Shown: positions 50,380 through 59,847, counted from the stretch's first letter. The stretch: 64,000 nt of DNA from Chryseobacterium sp. ERMR1:04 (GCF_001297705.1 NZ_LIRF01000004.1:248001-312000), one strand, 5' to 3'. Notes: generated by a model from the letters alone, not told the origin. Numbers and translations are program-made.

Positions 50380-52188
50380 TTAATTATCTTTAAAGGTATT
50401 CATCAATTTATCTAGATTTAAGCTCCTAGCAGAAGCATCAAAAATTTCACGATAGGTTCCGTTCATCTGAACCAATTCATCGTGACTTCCACTTTCTACA
50501 ACTCTCCCTTTTTTCATTACATAAATTTTATCTGAATCTAAAATTTGGGATAAAGAATGCGAAATAATAACCACTGTTCTTCCCTCTTTTATAGCATCCA
50601 GAGAATTTTTGATTTGTTCTGTTGCGATGGCATCCAAGCTGGCAGTAGGTTCATCCAAGAAAATAATAGGTGGATTTTTTAAGAATAACCTTGCAATCGC
50701 AATTCTCTGCTGCTGACCTCCGGAAAGTTGAGTGGCATCATGCTGATATTGCTCGGGTAATTCTAGAATCTGATCGTGGAGATACGCTTTTTTAGCTGCT
50801 TTCTCAATCTCTTCAAAACTGGCATTCATATCACCATATCGGATGTTATCTTCAATACTTCCTTGGAAAATGTGATTTCTTTGAAGTACTAAACCAATAT
50901 CATTTCTCAAAAAGGTGTTATCGAATTCACTTAAATTAACTCCATCCAACAAAATCTCTCCTGAATTTGGCGGATAGAACTTACATAGAAGATTAATAAT
51001 CGTTGACTTTCCGGCGCCACTTAACCCCACTAATGCCGTTGTTTTTCCATTTTCAATTTTCATAGAAATGTCATGTAAGGCATGGGTTCCGTTTGGATAA
51101 GAAAAATTGATATTTTTTAATTCAAAATTCCCTTTGATTTCTTTTTCTACAAAAGTTCCATTTTGTTCTGTTTCCTGATCTGCATTTAAAATATCAAAAT
51201 AGCCTTCTGCATAAATCATCGCATCATTCATATCATCATAAATACGGTGCAACTGGCGAATTGGCGATGAAACATTATTAAAAAGCATGATATGAAGCAT
51301 AATCGCTCCAATGGTCATTTGCTGATCCAAAACAAGATAAACTGTCAAAAGAATGATAAGCACGACACCAAATTGTTCTATAAAAGTTTTTAATCCATCA
51401 TAAATGAAATTGGTTTTTCTGGTGAACATCTGGCTTTCCATCAACTGCATCTGAAGATCATATTGCTTTTTGCCTTCAAATTTTTCACGGACAAAACTTT
51501 TAATCACCATGATAGAATTGATCAAATTCAACAATCCTGAAGTTTTCTGCTCTCTCTGATTTCTCAATTGACGACGAACACCACCCAGTTTTTTTGCCTG
51601 AAGTGAACTGATATAAAAATAAATAGGCACAATGATCGTAGAAACCATCCCCACATACACATTCTGCATATACATAATGATCAGTGCAATGAATGCATTA
51701 GAGAAAAGTGGCAGAATATCGATGAAAAAGTTTTGGACCAGTTTTGTTAAGCTTTCAATTCCTCTATCAATTCTTATCTGAAGTTTTCCGGACTCGTGAT
51801 TTTCATCATTAAAATAAGCAACTCTGTATGTCAAAATTTTATCGATGGCAGACTGTGCTAAAACAGAACTTACATTAATTCTAATCTTTTCGCCATAAAA
51901 TTTTTGCCCAAAATTGATGAAAATATTCAACAATTCCTTTCCCAATAAAATAATGGAAATAACCACCAATACATGAATTCCTTCAGACATTGGATGTGGT
52001 AATCCTGTTAATTTTGTGACCTCATCTACCGTATATTTTAACACAAGCGGATTGACCTGTGCAGCCAATGCTCCTAAGAAAGTAAGGAATAATGTTCCAT
52101 AGATCATTACCCTATATGGTCTGATAAACGGAATAAGTTGTTGATAAATTCCAAATAAAGTAACTGTTCTGTTAAAAGGTTTTGCCAT
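50380..52188 (-). CDS. ABC exporter (transmembrane plus ATPase domains)
   Basis: The 602-residue half-transporter has an N-terminal six-helix exporter domain (about 25-315) and a C-terminal ATPase: Walker A GLSGAGKST (about 393), signature LSGGQQQRIAIARLFL, Walker B PIIFLDEPTASLD. It resembles lipid or multidrug exporters and would act as a homodimer in the inner membrane. It is monocistronic. Confidence 0.93.
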   Translation of the reverse strand: MAKPFNRTVTLFGIYQQLIPFIRPYRVMIYGTLFLTFLGALAAQVNPLVLKYTVDEVTKLTGLPHPMSEGIHVLVVISIILLGKELLNIFINFGQKFYGEKIRINVSSVLAQSAIDKILTYRVAYFNDENHESGKLQIRIDRGIESLTKLVQNFFIDILPLFSNAFIALIIMYMQNVYVGMVSTIIVPIYFYISSLQAKKLGGVRRQLRNQREQKTSGLLNLINSIMVIKSFVREKFEGKKQYDLQMQLMESQMFTRKTNFIYDGLKTFIEQFGVVLIILLTVYLVLDQQMTIGAIMLHIMLFNNVSSPIRQLHRIYDDMNDAMIYAEGYFDILNADQETEQNGTFVEKEIKGNFELKNINFSYPNGTHALHDISMKIENGKTTALVGLSGAGKSTIINLLCKFYPPNSGEILLDGVNLSEFDNTFLRNDIGLVLQRNHIFQGSIEDNIRYGDMNASFEEIEKAAKKAYLHDQILELPEQYQHDATQLSGGQQQRIAIARLFLKNPPIIFLDEPTASLDAIATEQIKNSLDAIKEGRTVVIISHSLSQILDSDKIYVMKKGRVVESGSHDELVQMNGTYREIFDASARSLNLDKLMNTFKDN

Positions 52189-52203
52189 AGGAATTATTTT
52201 AAC

Positions 52204-52240
52204 TAAAAAACGTACCGTTTCAAAGAGAAAAGGTACGTTT
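52204..52240 (-). terminator. Terminator of the lptB-containing operon
   Basis: A 10-bp stem AAAACGTACC / GGTACGTTTT with a 15-nt loop and a T6 run on the minus strand. Confidence 0.8.
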
Positions 52241-52292
52241 TATTATATTTTTCAGCAAATGATTTGCTCGTTTTTAAAATAACATAGTAATA

Positions 52293-52619
52293 TTATCCTT
52301 CGTAAATATAAGTCGTCAAATAATGAAGTTCAGATTTACTGGCTGCTTTAGATTCTGCTTCTGCCTGTTCTAAAGGATATTGAGAATTAATCTCTTTTTT
52401 CTGAAATACAAAAGAGTTATTGGCATTTTTATCAACAACATCATTGAAAATATGCTGAATTTCTGAATTCCCCATCGAAGAAAAACCGATATCTTCAATT
52501 CCGTACATCAATTTCAGGTCCTTAAACTTAGCAAAGTTTTCATCTACAAAACTTTGAAATTGAGGTTTAGACTCAAAATTTCCTGCCCAGATATTGTATG
52601 CGTATTTTTCTTTTTCGGT
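52293..52619 (-). pseudogene. Domain out of frame with lptB, no start codon (DUF4284/Imm22-like)
   Basis: An open frame of 108 codons runs from 52619 to the stop at 52293. It begins TEKEKYAYNIWAGNFESKPQ right after a stop codon and has no ATG, GTG or TTG in its first 30 residues; the first Met is at 52511, inside the domain. The IWAGNFESKPQF block resembles the N-terminus of immunity protein 22 (DUF4284), a weak guess. Adding one A to the A5 run at 52605-52609 would fuse it in frame to lptB. It could be a frameshifted C-terminal domain, a decayed gene, or an assembly error. Confidence 0.45.
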
Positions 52620-53353
52620 TTATCTAAAATACTCTGATAAACGAAATTCTCCCCTAGATAAGCTTCTCTTACCTGTGGATCGTTTGCCAAATCTTCCGGA
52701 AGACCTTCTTTTAGAATTCTTCCTTCAAACATGATGTATGTTTTATTGGTAATAGCTAATGTCTGCTGAACATTGTGATCGGTAATTAAGATCCCAATAT
52801 TTTTGTCAACCAAGCTTCTTACGATCTTCTGAATATCTTCAACCGCAATCGGGTCAACCCCAGCGAAAGGCTCATCCAAAAGAATAAAGTTCGGGCTGGT
52901 TGCCAAACAACGTGCAATCTCTGTTCTACGTCGTTCTCCTCCGGAAAGAAGATCTCCTCTGTTTTTACGAACGTGCTGTAATGAGAATTCTTCAACCAAT
53001 TCATCACATTTCATCTGTTGCTCACGCTTTGAAAGTTTCGTCAATTGCAAAACGCCCATAATGTTTTCTTCAACGGAAAGTTTTCTGAAAACAGACGCCT
53101 CCTGAGCCAGATAACCGATTCCTTTTTGCGCTCGGCGATACATCGCATCCGTGGTAATTTCCTGGTTTTCTAAGAAAATTTTTCCTGAAGTGGGCTTAAC
53201 CAAACCTACAATCATATAAAACGACGTGGTTTTTCCTGCTCCATTCGGACCAAGCAAACCAACAATTTCTCCCTGCTGAACCTGTACAGAAACGCCTTTT
53301 ACAACTTTTTTAGGACCGTATTCCTTGATTAAGTTTTCTCCTCGTAAAATCAT
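52544..53353 (-). CDS. lptB: LPS export ABC ATPase LptB
   Basis: The 269-residue ATPase drives LPS extraction from the inner membrane with LptFGC. Walker A is GPNGAGKTTSFYM, the signature LSGGERRRTEIARCL, Walker B FILLDEPFAGVDP. Homologues usually end near residue 249 (ILDKPKKK); here 20 further residues (NTHTISGQEILSLNL...) follow before the stop. They come from the frame that overlaps the downstream domain. The first 245 residues are normal. Confidence 0.92.
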   Translation of the reverse strand: MILRGENLIKEYGPKKVVKGVSVQVQQGEIVGLLGPNGAGKTTSFYMIVGLVKPTSGKIFLENQEITTDAMYRRAQKGIGYLAQEASVFRKLSVEENIMGVLQLTKLSKREQQMKCDELVEEFSLQHVRKNRGDLLSGGERRRTEIARCLATSPNFILLDEPFAGVDPIAVEDIQKIVRSLVDKNIGILITDHNVQQTLAITNKTYIMFEGRILKEGLPEDLANDPQVREAYLGENFVYQSILDKPKKKNTHTISGQEILSLNLNFKVL

Positions 53354-53496
53354 AAGGGCAAAGATAAAGTTTTTTTGAATTGAATTTTTATATTAGAAAA
53401 GACGATACATTAGTTTTATGATATTTTAATTCTTTTTATGCAATTCCATTTTAAAAAAAATCACATGTTTTGAAAATTTATTCAAAATAATACATC

Positions 53497-53525
53497 TTGG
53501 TTACGTTAATATTTACCTATTTTTA
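53497..53525 (+). promoter_or_regulatory. Promoter of the unknown gene at 53552
   Basis: TTG (53497-53499), an 18-bp spacer and TATTTTTA (53518-53525), one mismatch from TAnnTTTG. Confidence 0.5.
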
Positions 53526-53551
53526 GCCCACTAAATAACGATTATATTATT

Positions 53552-54280
53552 ATGGAAAGTAATCAGCAATTAACCGATTTATTAGCTTTAGACTTAGGTA
53601 TTAACCTAATTAACCGAAGACCTTACGCTAAGGAAGTTTTCAAATGGCAGGATATGGAGCTACTTCCTCACTCATCCGTAGACACTCTTCTTTGTGAGAT
53701 TTTTGAATGGAACGGGAGAAATTGGAGAACAACAGAAAATAACCTAATTGGCTTTTTGTTTTCTGAAGAAAATTTAGCAAAAGTAAAAGATCAACTCATT
53801 AATATTCCTAAACATCCGGCTTTAATTCCAGACTTTGAATTCACCAAAGACAGCATGATTGAATATGGTCTTTCGCTCCCTTCATTATTCAATATTGGAA
53901 TTAATGGAAATATTAAAAATGCTAAAGATTTTTCAGTAAAAGTAAACGGGGTTACAAAATCAAGAATTACCAATATAGATTCACCGGGAATTGAGATTTT
54001 AAAAAGCTATTCTGAATTCACGCAAGACCAATCTAAAACCTATAGAAAAAATATTAAGTTCAATTACCTGAGTACTTCCCTATTCTATGCAGAAAGCGTA
54101 GAAATTTATTTGGAAAAGGAATCTACAGTTGGGTTAGATATTAATTTTCAAACGCAAAATGTAGAAGTTGAAGCTAAATTAGATACCGATACCAAGAAAC
54201 ATTTCGTTTTAAAATATTCAGGAAATCAGGCACCATTTGCCGCAAAGTTTACAAAGGGAAAAGATTTTGATATTTCATAA
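53552..54280 (+). CDS. Uncharacterised soluble beta-rich protein
   Basis: The 242-residue protein has no signal peptide, transmembrane helix or catalytic motif I recognise. A helical N-terminus (about 1-30) is followed by strands and by a segment of alternating polar and hydrophobic residues (about 160-235: YAESVEIYLEKESTVGLDIN, KKHFVLKYSGNQAPFAAKF). I considered a bacterial gasdermin-like fold, because the strand order and the sequence VLKYSGNQAPFAAKF vaguely fit, but no N-terminal Cys or adjacent protease gene is present. It has its own near-consensus promoter and terminator. Confidence 0.7.
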   Translation: MESNQQLTDLLALDLGINLINRRPYAKEVFKWQDMELLPHSSVDTLLCEIFEWNGRNWRTTENNLIGFLFSEENLAKVKDQLINIPKHPALIPDFEFTKDSMIEYGLSLPSLFNIGINGNIKNAKDFSVKVNGVTKSRITNIDSPGIEILKSYSEFTQDQSKTYRKNIKFNYLSTSLFYAESVEIYLEKESTVGLDINFQTQNVEVEAKLDTDTKKHFVLKYSGNQAPFAAKFTKGKDFDIS

Positions 54281-54281
54281 A

Positions 54282-54306
54282 AAAACACCTCAAATTGAGG
54301 TGTTTT
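54282..54306. terminator. Bidirectional terminator between the unknown gene and hemB
   Basis: A 12-bp stem AAAACACCTCAA / TTGAGGTGTTTT with a minimal loop. Confidence 0.8.
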
Positions 54307-54326
54307 GCTTGTATAATTATTATTGA

Positions 54327-55316
54327 TTATTTATTTAAAAGAATAGCAGCTTCTTTCGCAAAATACGTAAAGATCATATCTGCTCCTGCTCTTTTGAAAC
54401 ACGTTAAGCTTTCAATGATTGTTTTATCATTATCTAACCAACCATTTTGAGCTGCTGCTTTTACCATGGCATATTCACCACTCACGTTGTAAACAGCAAT
54501 TGGAAGGTCGATCGCTTCACGAACTTTAGCAACAATATCTAAATAAGGAAGTCCCGGTTTAATCATAATGATATCTGCTCCTTCATCAATATCTTTAAAA
54601 ACTTCGTTCAACGCTTCGCGGGAATTGTGGAAATCCATCTGATAGGTCTTTTTATCTTTCGGAATCTCCATATCATCCTTCGGTGCACTATCTAACGCAC
54701 TTCTGAACGGTCCGTAAAAAGAACTTGCATACTTTGCAGAATAACTTAAAATTCCTACATCAGTAAATCCGTTTTCTTCTAATGCCTCACGAATCGTCAA
54801 CACCCTTCCATCCATCATATCGCTTGGTGCCACAATGTCAGCTCCAGCCTCAGCAAGTGACACAGACATTCTTGCCAATGCATCATTGGTAGCATCATTC
54901 AATATCTTACCGTTTTCGATGATTCCATCGTGACCATAAATTGAATAAGGATCCAGTGCTACATCAGGCATTACGATCATTGCAGGAACTGCATCTTTGA
55001 TCGCTTTAATGGTGTTTTGCATCAAACCGTCTTTATTCCATGCTTCCTTTCCTGTATTGTCTTTTAAATGATCAGACACTTTCATGTACAAATTGACAGC
55101 TTTTACGCCTAAAGAAAATAATTCTTTACATTCCTTCACCGTCAGATCTATACTCCTTCTGAAAATTCCCGGCATCGATGGGATAGGCTCTTCCTTGTTC
55201 TCGCCCTCCATCACGAAGATCGGCATTACAAAATCATCTGTTGTAAGGATACTTTCTCTTACCAAACTTCTCATAGACTCACTAACTCTAAGTCTTCTAT
55301 TTCTTGAATGTATCAT
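54327..55316 (-). CDS. hemB: Porphobilinogen synthase (5-aminolevulinate dehydratase)
   Basis: The 329-residue enzyme condenses two aminolevulinates to porphobilinogen in haem synthesis. The two catalytic lysine segments SAKYASSFYGPFR and MIKPGLPYLD and the VAPSDMMDGRV block are present. Length is normal. It has a TAAATTTG box upstream and is divergent from the stand-alone sorting-domain gene. Confidence 0.95.
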   Translation of the reverse strand: MIHSRNRRLRVSESMRSLVRESILTTDDFVMPIFVMEGENKEEPIPSMPGIFRRSIDLTVKECKELFSLGVKAVNLYMKVSDHLKDNTGKEAWNKDGLMQNTIKAIKDAVPAMIVMPDVALDPYSIYGHDGIIENGKILNDATNDALARMSVSLAEAGADIVAPSDMMDGRVLTIREALEENGFTDVGILSYSAKYASSFYGPFRSALDSAPKDDMEIPKDKKTYQMDFHNSREALNEVFKDIDEGADIIMIKPGLPYLDIVAKVREAIDLPIAVYNVSGEYAMVKAAAQNGWLDNDKTIIESLTCFKRAGADMIFTYFAKEAAILLNK

Positions 55317-55344
55317 TTTGGAATACTTTTTGAATAAGTTTCTG

Positions 55345-55352
55345 CAAATTTA
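55345..55352 (-). promoter_or_regulatory. -7 promoter box of hemB
   Basis: TAAATTTG on the minus strand, 28 bp before the hemB ATG. It lies within 25 bp of the divergent promoter at 55375-55405. Confidence 0.4.
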
Positions 55353-55374
55353 ATACAAGTTCTATAAAAAACTA

Positions 55375-55405
55375 TTGCAAGAGATTATAGAATTATTTAT
55401 TTTTG
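55375..55405 (+). promoter_or_regulatory. Promoter of the stand-alone sorting-domain gene
   Basis: TTG (55375-55377), a 20-bp spacer and TATTTTTG (55398-55405), a full consensus match. It excludes the in-frame ATG at 55403, which overlaps the box. Confidence 0.75.
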
Positions 55406-55435
55406 TTAGGAAATACTTTGAGAAATTATAATTTG

Positions 55436-55786
55436 ATGAAAAAACTTTTACTTTTATTTTTATTTATAGGCACTTTTGTTGGGTTTTCCAACAATTTTAA
55501 AGCTCAACTAAGAGAGCCTGGTTCCATCTCGCAAAAAGCAGATGATGGTGTGCTTGTTGCCTATCCAAATCCTGCAAAGGATTTCCTTGTCATTAAGGCA
55601 AAAGACTCTTCTTTAAGAGTTAAAAGCGTGACTTTTTATTCAATTTTGGGTACACAAGTTGCTAATTACACAGTGAATATGAATTCGGGAGAGATCAATA
55701 TTGAAAAATTGAAACCCGGAAAATATTTAATTCGCTACATTTTAAGCGATAATACGCAAAAGGTTACTCAAATCGTAAAACAATAA
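55436..55786 (+). CDS. Stand-alone type IX secretion sorting domain protein
   Basis: The 116-residue protein is read from ATG 55436 (MKKLLLLFLFIGTFVGFSN); the upstream in-frame ATG at 55403 overlaps the promoter's -7 box. After the signal peptide it consists almost only of a type A T9SS C-terminal domain: VAYPNPAKDFLVIK, then YSILGTQVANYTVN and LKPGKYLIRY, ending KVTQIVKQ. Normally this domain follows a large cargo, which is missing here. It may be a tiny secreted or surface protein, or a decayed remnant. Confidence 0.85.
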   Translation: MKKLLLLFLFIGTFVGFSNNFKAQLREPGSISQKADDGVLVAYPNPAKDFLVIKAKDSSLRVKSVTFYSILGTQVANYTVNMNSGEINIEKLKPGKYLIRYILSDNTQKVTQIVKQ

Positions 55787-55790
55787 AATT

Positions 55791-55817
55791 AAATCCTGAT
55801 AATCATCAGGATTTTTT
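55791..55817 (+). terminator. Terminator of the sorting-domain gene
   Basis: A 10-bp stem AAATCCTGAT / ATCAGGATTT with a 4-nt loop and T6. Confidence 0.85.
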
Positions 55818-55891
55818 CTTTTACATTAATTCTGTTTCAATTATTCCGTAACTTTCGGGATACTTTTATACTAATAAAGAAAAACAAATTA

Positions 55892-56803
55892 ATGCTAAAA
55901 GCTGAACATATTACGAAGACCTACAATGCAGGTAAAAAAGTAGCATTGGATGACTTCAGTATACATGTCCCAACAGGGAGTATTTATGGTCTTTTAGGCC
56001 CAAACGGAGCCGGAAAAACTTCATTCATCCGTATTATCAATCAAATTACTCAGGCGGATTCCGGAGATGTATTCATCAACGGAGAAAAGCTTAATCAAAA
56101 CCACATCAGAGATATCGGTTACATGCCTGAAGAAAGAGGTTTGTATAAAAACATGACCGTTGGTGACCAGATTCTATATTTTGGTGAATTAAAAGGAATG
56201 ACCAAAAATGATGCGCTGACTGAAGCCAAAAAATGGTTTGAAAAACTGAACATCGATCAATGGTGGAAGAAAAAACTTTCCGAACTGTCAAAAGGGATGG
56301 CTCAGAAAATTCAGTTTGTTGTGACTGTGCTTCACAGACCTCATCTTTTAATTCTAGACGAACCTTTCTCCGGTTTTGATCCTGTGAATGCTAATTTGAT
56401 CAAAGACCAAATCATAGAGCTTAAAAACAACGGAACAACCATTATTCTTTCGACTCACAGAATGGAAAGTGTGGAAGAAATGTGTGATTATGTAGCATTG
56501 ATTAATAATTCTAAAAAAATAATTGACGGCAAGGTTTTCGACGTAAGAGAAAAATTCAAGAAAAATATTTTCGGAATCACCCTTTCTGAAGTGAATGAAA
56601 ATCAACTTGAAACTTTCAAAAATAAGTATGAGATCTTTAATTATACTCATGAGAATAATTTAGTTTCATTTGATCTTAAAAATGAAAGTGAGCAGAATAA
56701 CATCATTTTAGATCTTGTACATGTTGGAAAAGTGAGATCATTCGACGAAAGAATCCCAAGTATGAATGAAGTATTTATTAACGCTGTAAGTAACCATTTT
56801 TAA
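55892..56803 (+). CDS. ABC transporter ATP-binding protein, NatA-like
   Basis: The 303-residue ATPase has Walker A GPNGAGKTSFIR (about 38-49), signature LSKGMAQK, Walker B LLILDEPFSGFDP and a C-terminal extension of about 80 residues typical of NatA-type (sodium or drug) exporters. It is followed after 4 bp by its permease, with which it forms an ABC-2 complex in the inner membrane. Confidence 0.92.
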   Translation: MLKAEHITKTYNAGKKVALDDFSIHVPTGSIYGLLGPNGAGKTSFIRIINQITQADSGDVFINGEKLNQNHIRDIGYMPEERGLYKNMTVGDQILYFGELKGMTKNDALTEAKKWFEKLNIDQWWKKKLSELSKGMAQKIQFVVTVLHRPHLLILDEPFSGFDPVNANLIKDQIIELKNNGTTIILSTHRMESVEEMCDYVALINNSKKIIDGKVFDVREKFKKNIFGITLSEVNENQLETFKNKYEIFNYTHENNLVSFDLKNESEQNNIILDLVHVGKVRSFDERIPSMNEVFINAVSNHF

Positions 56804-56807
56804 TTTT

Positions 56808-58118
56808 ATGAATAATATTTTTTTAATTACAAAAAGGGAATTTCTTACACAGGTTAAGAAAAAATCCTTCATTATATTGACTTTATTGGCTCCTGTTATG
56901 ATCATTGCTTTTGGAGCAGTTATCGGATTAATGTTTAAAGCTAATGAATCACACAGCATCATTGAAGTGGTTGATAAAAGTGGATTATTTAAAGATCAAC
57001 TAAAATCAAATGATAAACTTAATTATGTATTTGTTTCCACGGCTGATGAAAAGTCAAAAATCAACAATTTAAAAGGAAATGAATCTTTAGACGGTATTTT
57101 AGTACTACCGGAATTAAAAGATCAGAACTTTGATGATCTGGAAAAAAATTCAAGATTGGTGGTTAATACTAAAATTGGTTTTGATACCAAGCAAAGAATT
57201 GTTTCTGACATCATCAATGTTATCAAAAAAGAAAAGATCAAACATTTAGGCATCGCAGAAACTCAATTGGAGAATCTTGATAAAAGCTTTACCCTAAAAA
57301 CAATTAACGTTTCTGAAAACAATAAGGAAGATTCTGATCTTAGCTTTGGCGTAAAAACAGGATTAAGCATGGTTTTAATGTACGTTACTTTTATGTTTAT
57401 CCTTATTTATGGGGTAAGAGTCATGCGAAGTGTTTTGGAGGAAAAAAACAACCGTGTAGTGGAAATTATTATTTCTTCTGTGAAGCCATTTGAACTAATG
57501 ATGGGTAAGATTTTGGGCGTAACAATGGTTGCTTTAACCCAATTTATTATTTGGATCACGATGTCGGTTATTGGAGCATTGGTTTTAAATACAGGATTTA
57601 ATTCGATACAGAAAAATATTCCTGGTGGAAATGAAGAAATAATCAGTAAACTTGATATTGCTCAAATTGCAACACAGGTTTCACACAGTTTATTAGAGCT
57701 TAATTTCCCATTGATTATTGGGGTATTTATTATTTATTTCCTTTTGGGATATATTTTTTATAGCTCTATTTATGCTGCTATTGGTTCGGCTGTTGACAAT
57801 GAAACTGAAACTCAGCAATTCACCTTATTTGCGATTTTACCCTTAACCTTGGGAATGTATGGAAGTTTTTCATTAATGAATAATCCTGACGGACCTTTAG
57901 GCTTCTGGTTATCTATTATTCCTTTTACCTCACCTGTTGCTATGATTGCAAGAATTCCTTTTGGAGTCCCTATTTGGCAGTTGGCCTTGTCGATTGTGCT
58001 ACTATTAGGAACAACCGTTTTCATGATATTCGTTGCAGGAAAAATCTATAGAGTTGGAATTTTAATGTACGGAAACAAAGCTACTGTAAAAGAGCTTTGG
58101 AAATGGATTAGAGGATAA
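56808..58118 (+). CDS. ABC-2 type permease, NatB-like
   Basis: The 436-residue membrane protein has one N-terminal helix (about 20-45), a large periplasmic domain (about 46-180), then five C-terminal helices, the ABC2 pattern. The block RSVLEEKNNRVVEIIISSVKPFELMMGK is the family signature preceding the helices. It partners the ATPase at 55892-56803. The substrate (sodium, drugs or other) is not evident. Confidence 0.9.
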   Translation: MNNIFLITKREFLTQVKKKSFIILTLLAPVMIIAFGAVIGLMFKANESHSIIEVVDKSGLFKDQLKSNDKLNYVFVSTADEKSKINNLKGNESLDGILVLPELKDQNFDDLEKNSRLVVNTKIGFDTKQRIVSDIINVIKKEKIKHLGIAETQLENLDKSFTLKTINVSENNKEDSDLSFGVKTGLSMVLMYVTFMFILIYGVRVMRSVLEEKNNRVVEIIISSVKPFELMMGKILGVTMVALTQFIIWITMSVIGALVLNTGFNSIQKNIPGGNEEIISKLDIAQIATQVSHSLLELNFPLIIGVFIIYFLLGYIFYSSIYAAIGSAVDNETETQQFTLFAILPLTLGMYGSFSLMNNPDGPLGFWLSIIPFTSPVAMIARIPFGVPIWQLALSIVLLLGTTVFMIFVAGKIYRVGILMYGNKATVKELWKWIRG

Positions 58119-58144
58119 TTAAAACCTTCTAAATACTATAAAAC

Positions 58145-58178
58145 AAAAATCCCGAGAATTACTTCTCGGGATTTTTTT
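58145..58178. terminator. Bidirectional terminator
   Basis: A 14-bp stem AAAAATCCCGAGAA / TTCTCGGGATTTTT with a 4-nt loop and T7. Confidence 0.85.
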
Positions 58179-58197
58179 ATATTTCTTAGAAATCTTT

Positions 58198-58866
58198 TTA
58201 TTTAAAGATGTAGCTAATTTTAGCACTAACAACCTGTTCAGATTTCCCTTTTGAAGTTCCCTGAGGTTCATTCGCAAGACCTGGATAGGTATTAGAAAGA
58301 CCAAAGTCATAATTCAAAGCAAATTCAACTTGTCTTTTGTAGCTATATCCTACACCAATTCCTAAACCAAAGTTAAAGCTAGCTGCTTTACCATTTACTC
58401 CAGGATATTTAGGATCCGTAACATCCGGATTATAATAAGGTCTGGATATCGGAGCATTTTTCACTTTCTGGCTCACTAAGAAATTAAATCTAGGTCCTGC
58501 CATTGCAAAGAATTCTGATGCAGCTTCTGAAAAGTATCCTTTGAAATAAATTGGAACACTGATGTAGTCATTTGCATAAACAGCATCATAACCATCTCTC
58601 CCTTTAGCATCTTTATCTTTACCCGTTTCTCCGGCTCCGTAATATAATACTTCCGGCTGAATAAAGAACTGATTTGCTTTTCCTACCGGAATCAGAGCTA
58701 GCACGCCTGCTTGCATAGTGAATCTTTTTCCTGAAGGATTATGGGCATTTTTTACTCCTGAGAGGTTACCTCCTGCAGTAACACCAAATCTTGTAGTTTT
58801 GAAATTAATCTGGGCGATTGATAACGTAGAAATGGCTAAAGCAGAGGTTAATAAAAGTTTTTTCAT
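58198..58866 (-). CDS. Outer-membrane beta-barrel (PorT-family-like) protein
   Basis: The 222-residue protein has a signal peptide (ending LSIAQ), a glycine-rich first strand (RFGVTAGGNLSGV), alternating strands of an eight-stranded barrel and a terminal Phe-Lys (SYIFK). Members of the outer-membrane beta-barrel (OMP_b-brl) group are common in Bacteroidota and mostly uncharacterised. It is 16 bp downstream of sucD, so may be co-transcribed with it, but functional linkage is unlikely. Confidence 0.85.
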   Translation of the reverse strand: MKKLLLTSALAISTLSIAQINFKTTRFGVTAGGNLSGVKNAHNPSGKRFTMQAGVLALIPVGKANQFFIQPEVLYYGAGETGKDKDAKGRDGYDAVYANDYISVPIYFKGYFSEAASEFFAMAGPRFNFLVSQKVKNAPISRPYYNPDVTDPKYPGVNGKAASFNFGLGIGVGYSYKRQVEFALNYDFGLSNTYPGLANEPQGTSKGKSEQVVSAKISYIFK

Positions 58867-58882
58867 ATGTTGGGTTTTATAA

Positions 58883-59755
58883 TTAAGCTAAAATTTTAGC
58901 TACGGTTGCACCGATATCAGCTGGAGAATCAACAACATTGATGCCGTTTTCTCTCATAATTTCCATTTTTGCCTGAGCTGTATCTTCATCACCACCTACG
59001 ATAGCACCTGCGTGTCCCATAGTTCTTCCTTTAGGAGCTGTTTGTCCAGCGATAAATCCTACAACCGGTTTAGTAGATCCACTAGCTTTATACCATCTTG
59101 CAGCTTCTGCCTCAAGACCACCACCGATCTCACCGATCATAACAACAGCTTCAGTTTCTGGATCGTTGATAAACAACTCTAAAGCTTCTCTTGTAGTTGT
59201 TCCAATAATTGGGTCACCACCAATACCGATAGCAGTAGAAACACCGAAACCAGCTTTTACAACTTGGTCAGCAGCTTCATAAGTAAGAGTTCCTGATTTA
59301 GAAACGATACCTACTTTACCTTTTTTGAAAACGAAACCTGGCATAATACCAATTTTAGCTTCTTCAGAAGTAATGATTCCAGGACAGTTTGGCCCGATCA
59401 ATCTACAATCTCTGTCAGCGATGTAAGATTTTACTTTTACCATGTCTGCTACAGGAATACCTTCAGTAATACATACGATCACTTTAATTCCAGCTTCTGC
59501 AGCTTCCATAATAGCATCTGCAGCAAATGCAGGTGGTACGAAAATGATACTTACGTTAGCTCCAGCTTTTTCAACAGCATCAGCAACAGTGTTAAATACA
59601 GGCTTTCCTAAGTGCTCGCTTCCTCCTTTTCCTGGAGTAACACCACCTACTACGTTTGTTCCGTATTCAATCATCTGACCTGCGTGGAAAGTACCTTCGT
59701 TACCTGTAAATCCTTGTACAATTACTTTAGAATCTTTGTTTACTAAAATTGACAT
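58883..59755 (-). CDS. sucD: Succinyl-CoA ligase, alpha subunit
   Basis: The 290-residue CoA-binding subunit has the N-terminal CoA motif ([18 protein letters not shown]), the [15 protein letters not shown] block and the phospho-histidine loop [13 protein letters not shown]. It makes succinate and ATP or GTP from succinyl-CoA in the TCA cycle. The beta subunit (sucC) is not adjacent. Confidence 0.96.
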   Translation of the reverse strand: MSILVNKDSKVIVQGFTGNEGTFHAGQMIEYGTNVVGGVTPGKGGSEHLGKPVFNTVADAVEKAGANVSIIFVPPAFAADAIMEAAEAGIKVIVCITEGIPVADMVKVKSYIADRDCRLIGPNCPGIITSEEAKIGIMPGFVFKKGKVGIVSKSGTLTYEAADQVVKAGFGVSTAIGIGGDPIIGTTTREALELFINDPETEAVVMIGEIGGGLEAEAARWYKASGSTKPVVGFIAGQTAPKGRTMGHAGAIVGGDEDTAQAKMEIMRENGINVVDSPADIGATVAKILA

Positions 59756-59799
59756 TTTATTGTTGTTTTAATTTATTTTTATTATTCTATTAATGCTCA

Positions 59800-59807
59800 C
59801 AAATTTA
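59800..59807 (-). promoter_or_regulatory. -7 promoter box of sucD
   Basis: TAAATTTG on the minus strand, 44 bp before the ATG; no clear -33 TTG. Confidence 0.4.
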
Positions 59808-59847
59808 CTTATTTTTCTTTGATTTTAGATAAAACCTTAAGAATTGT

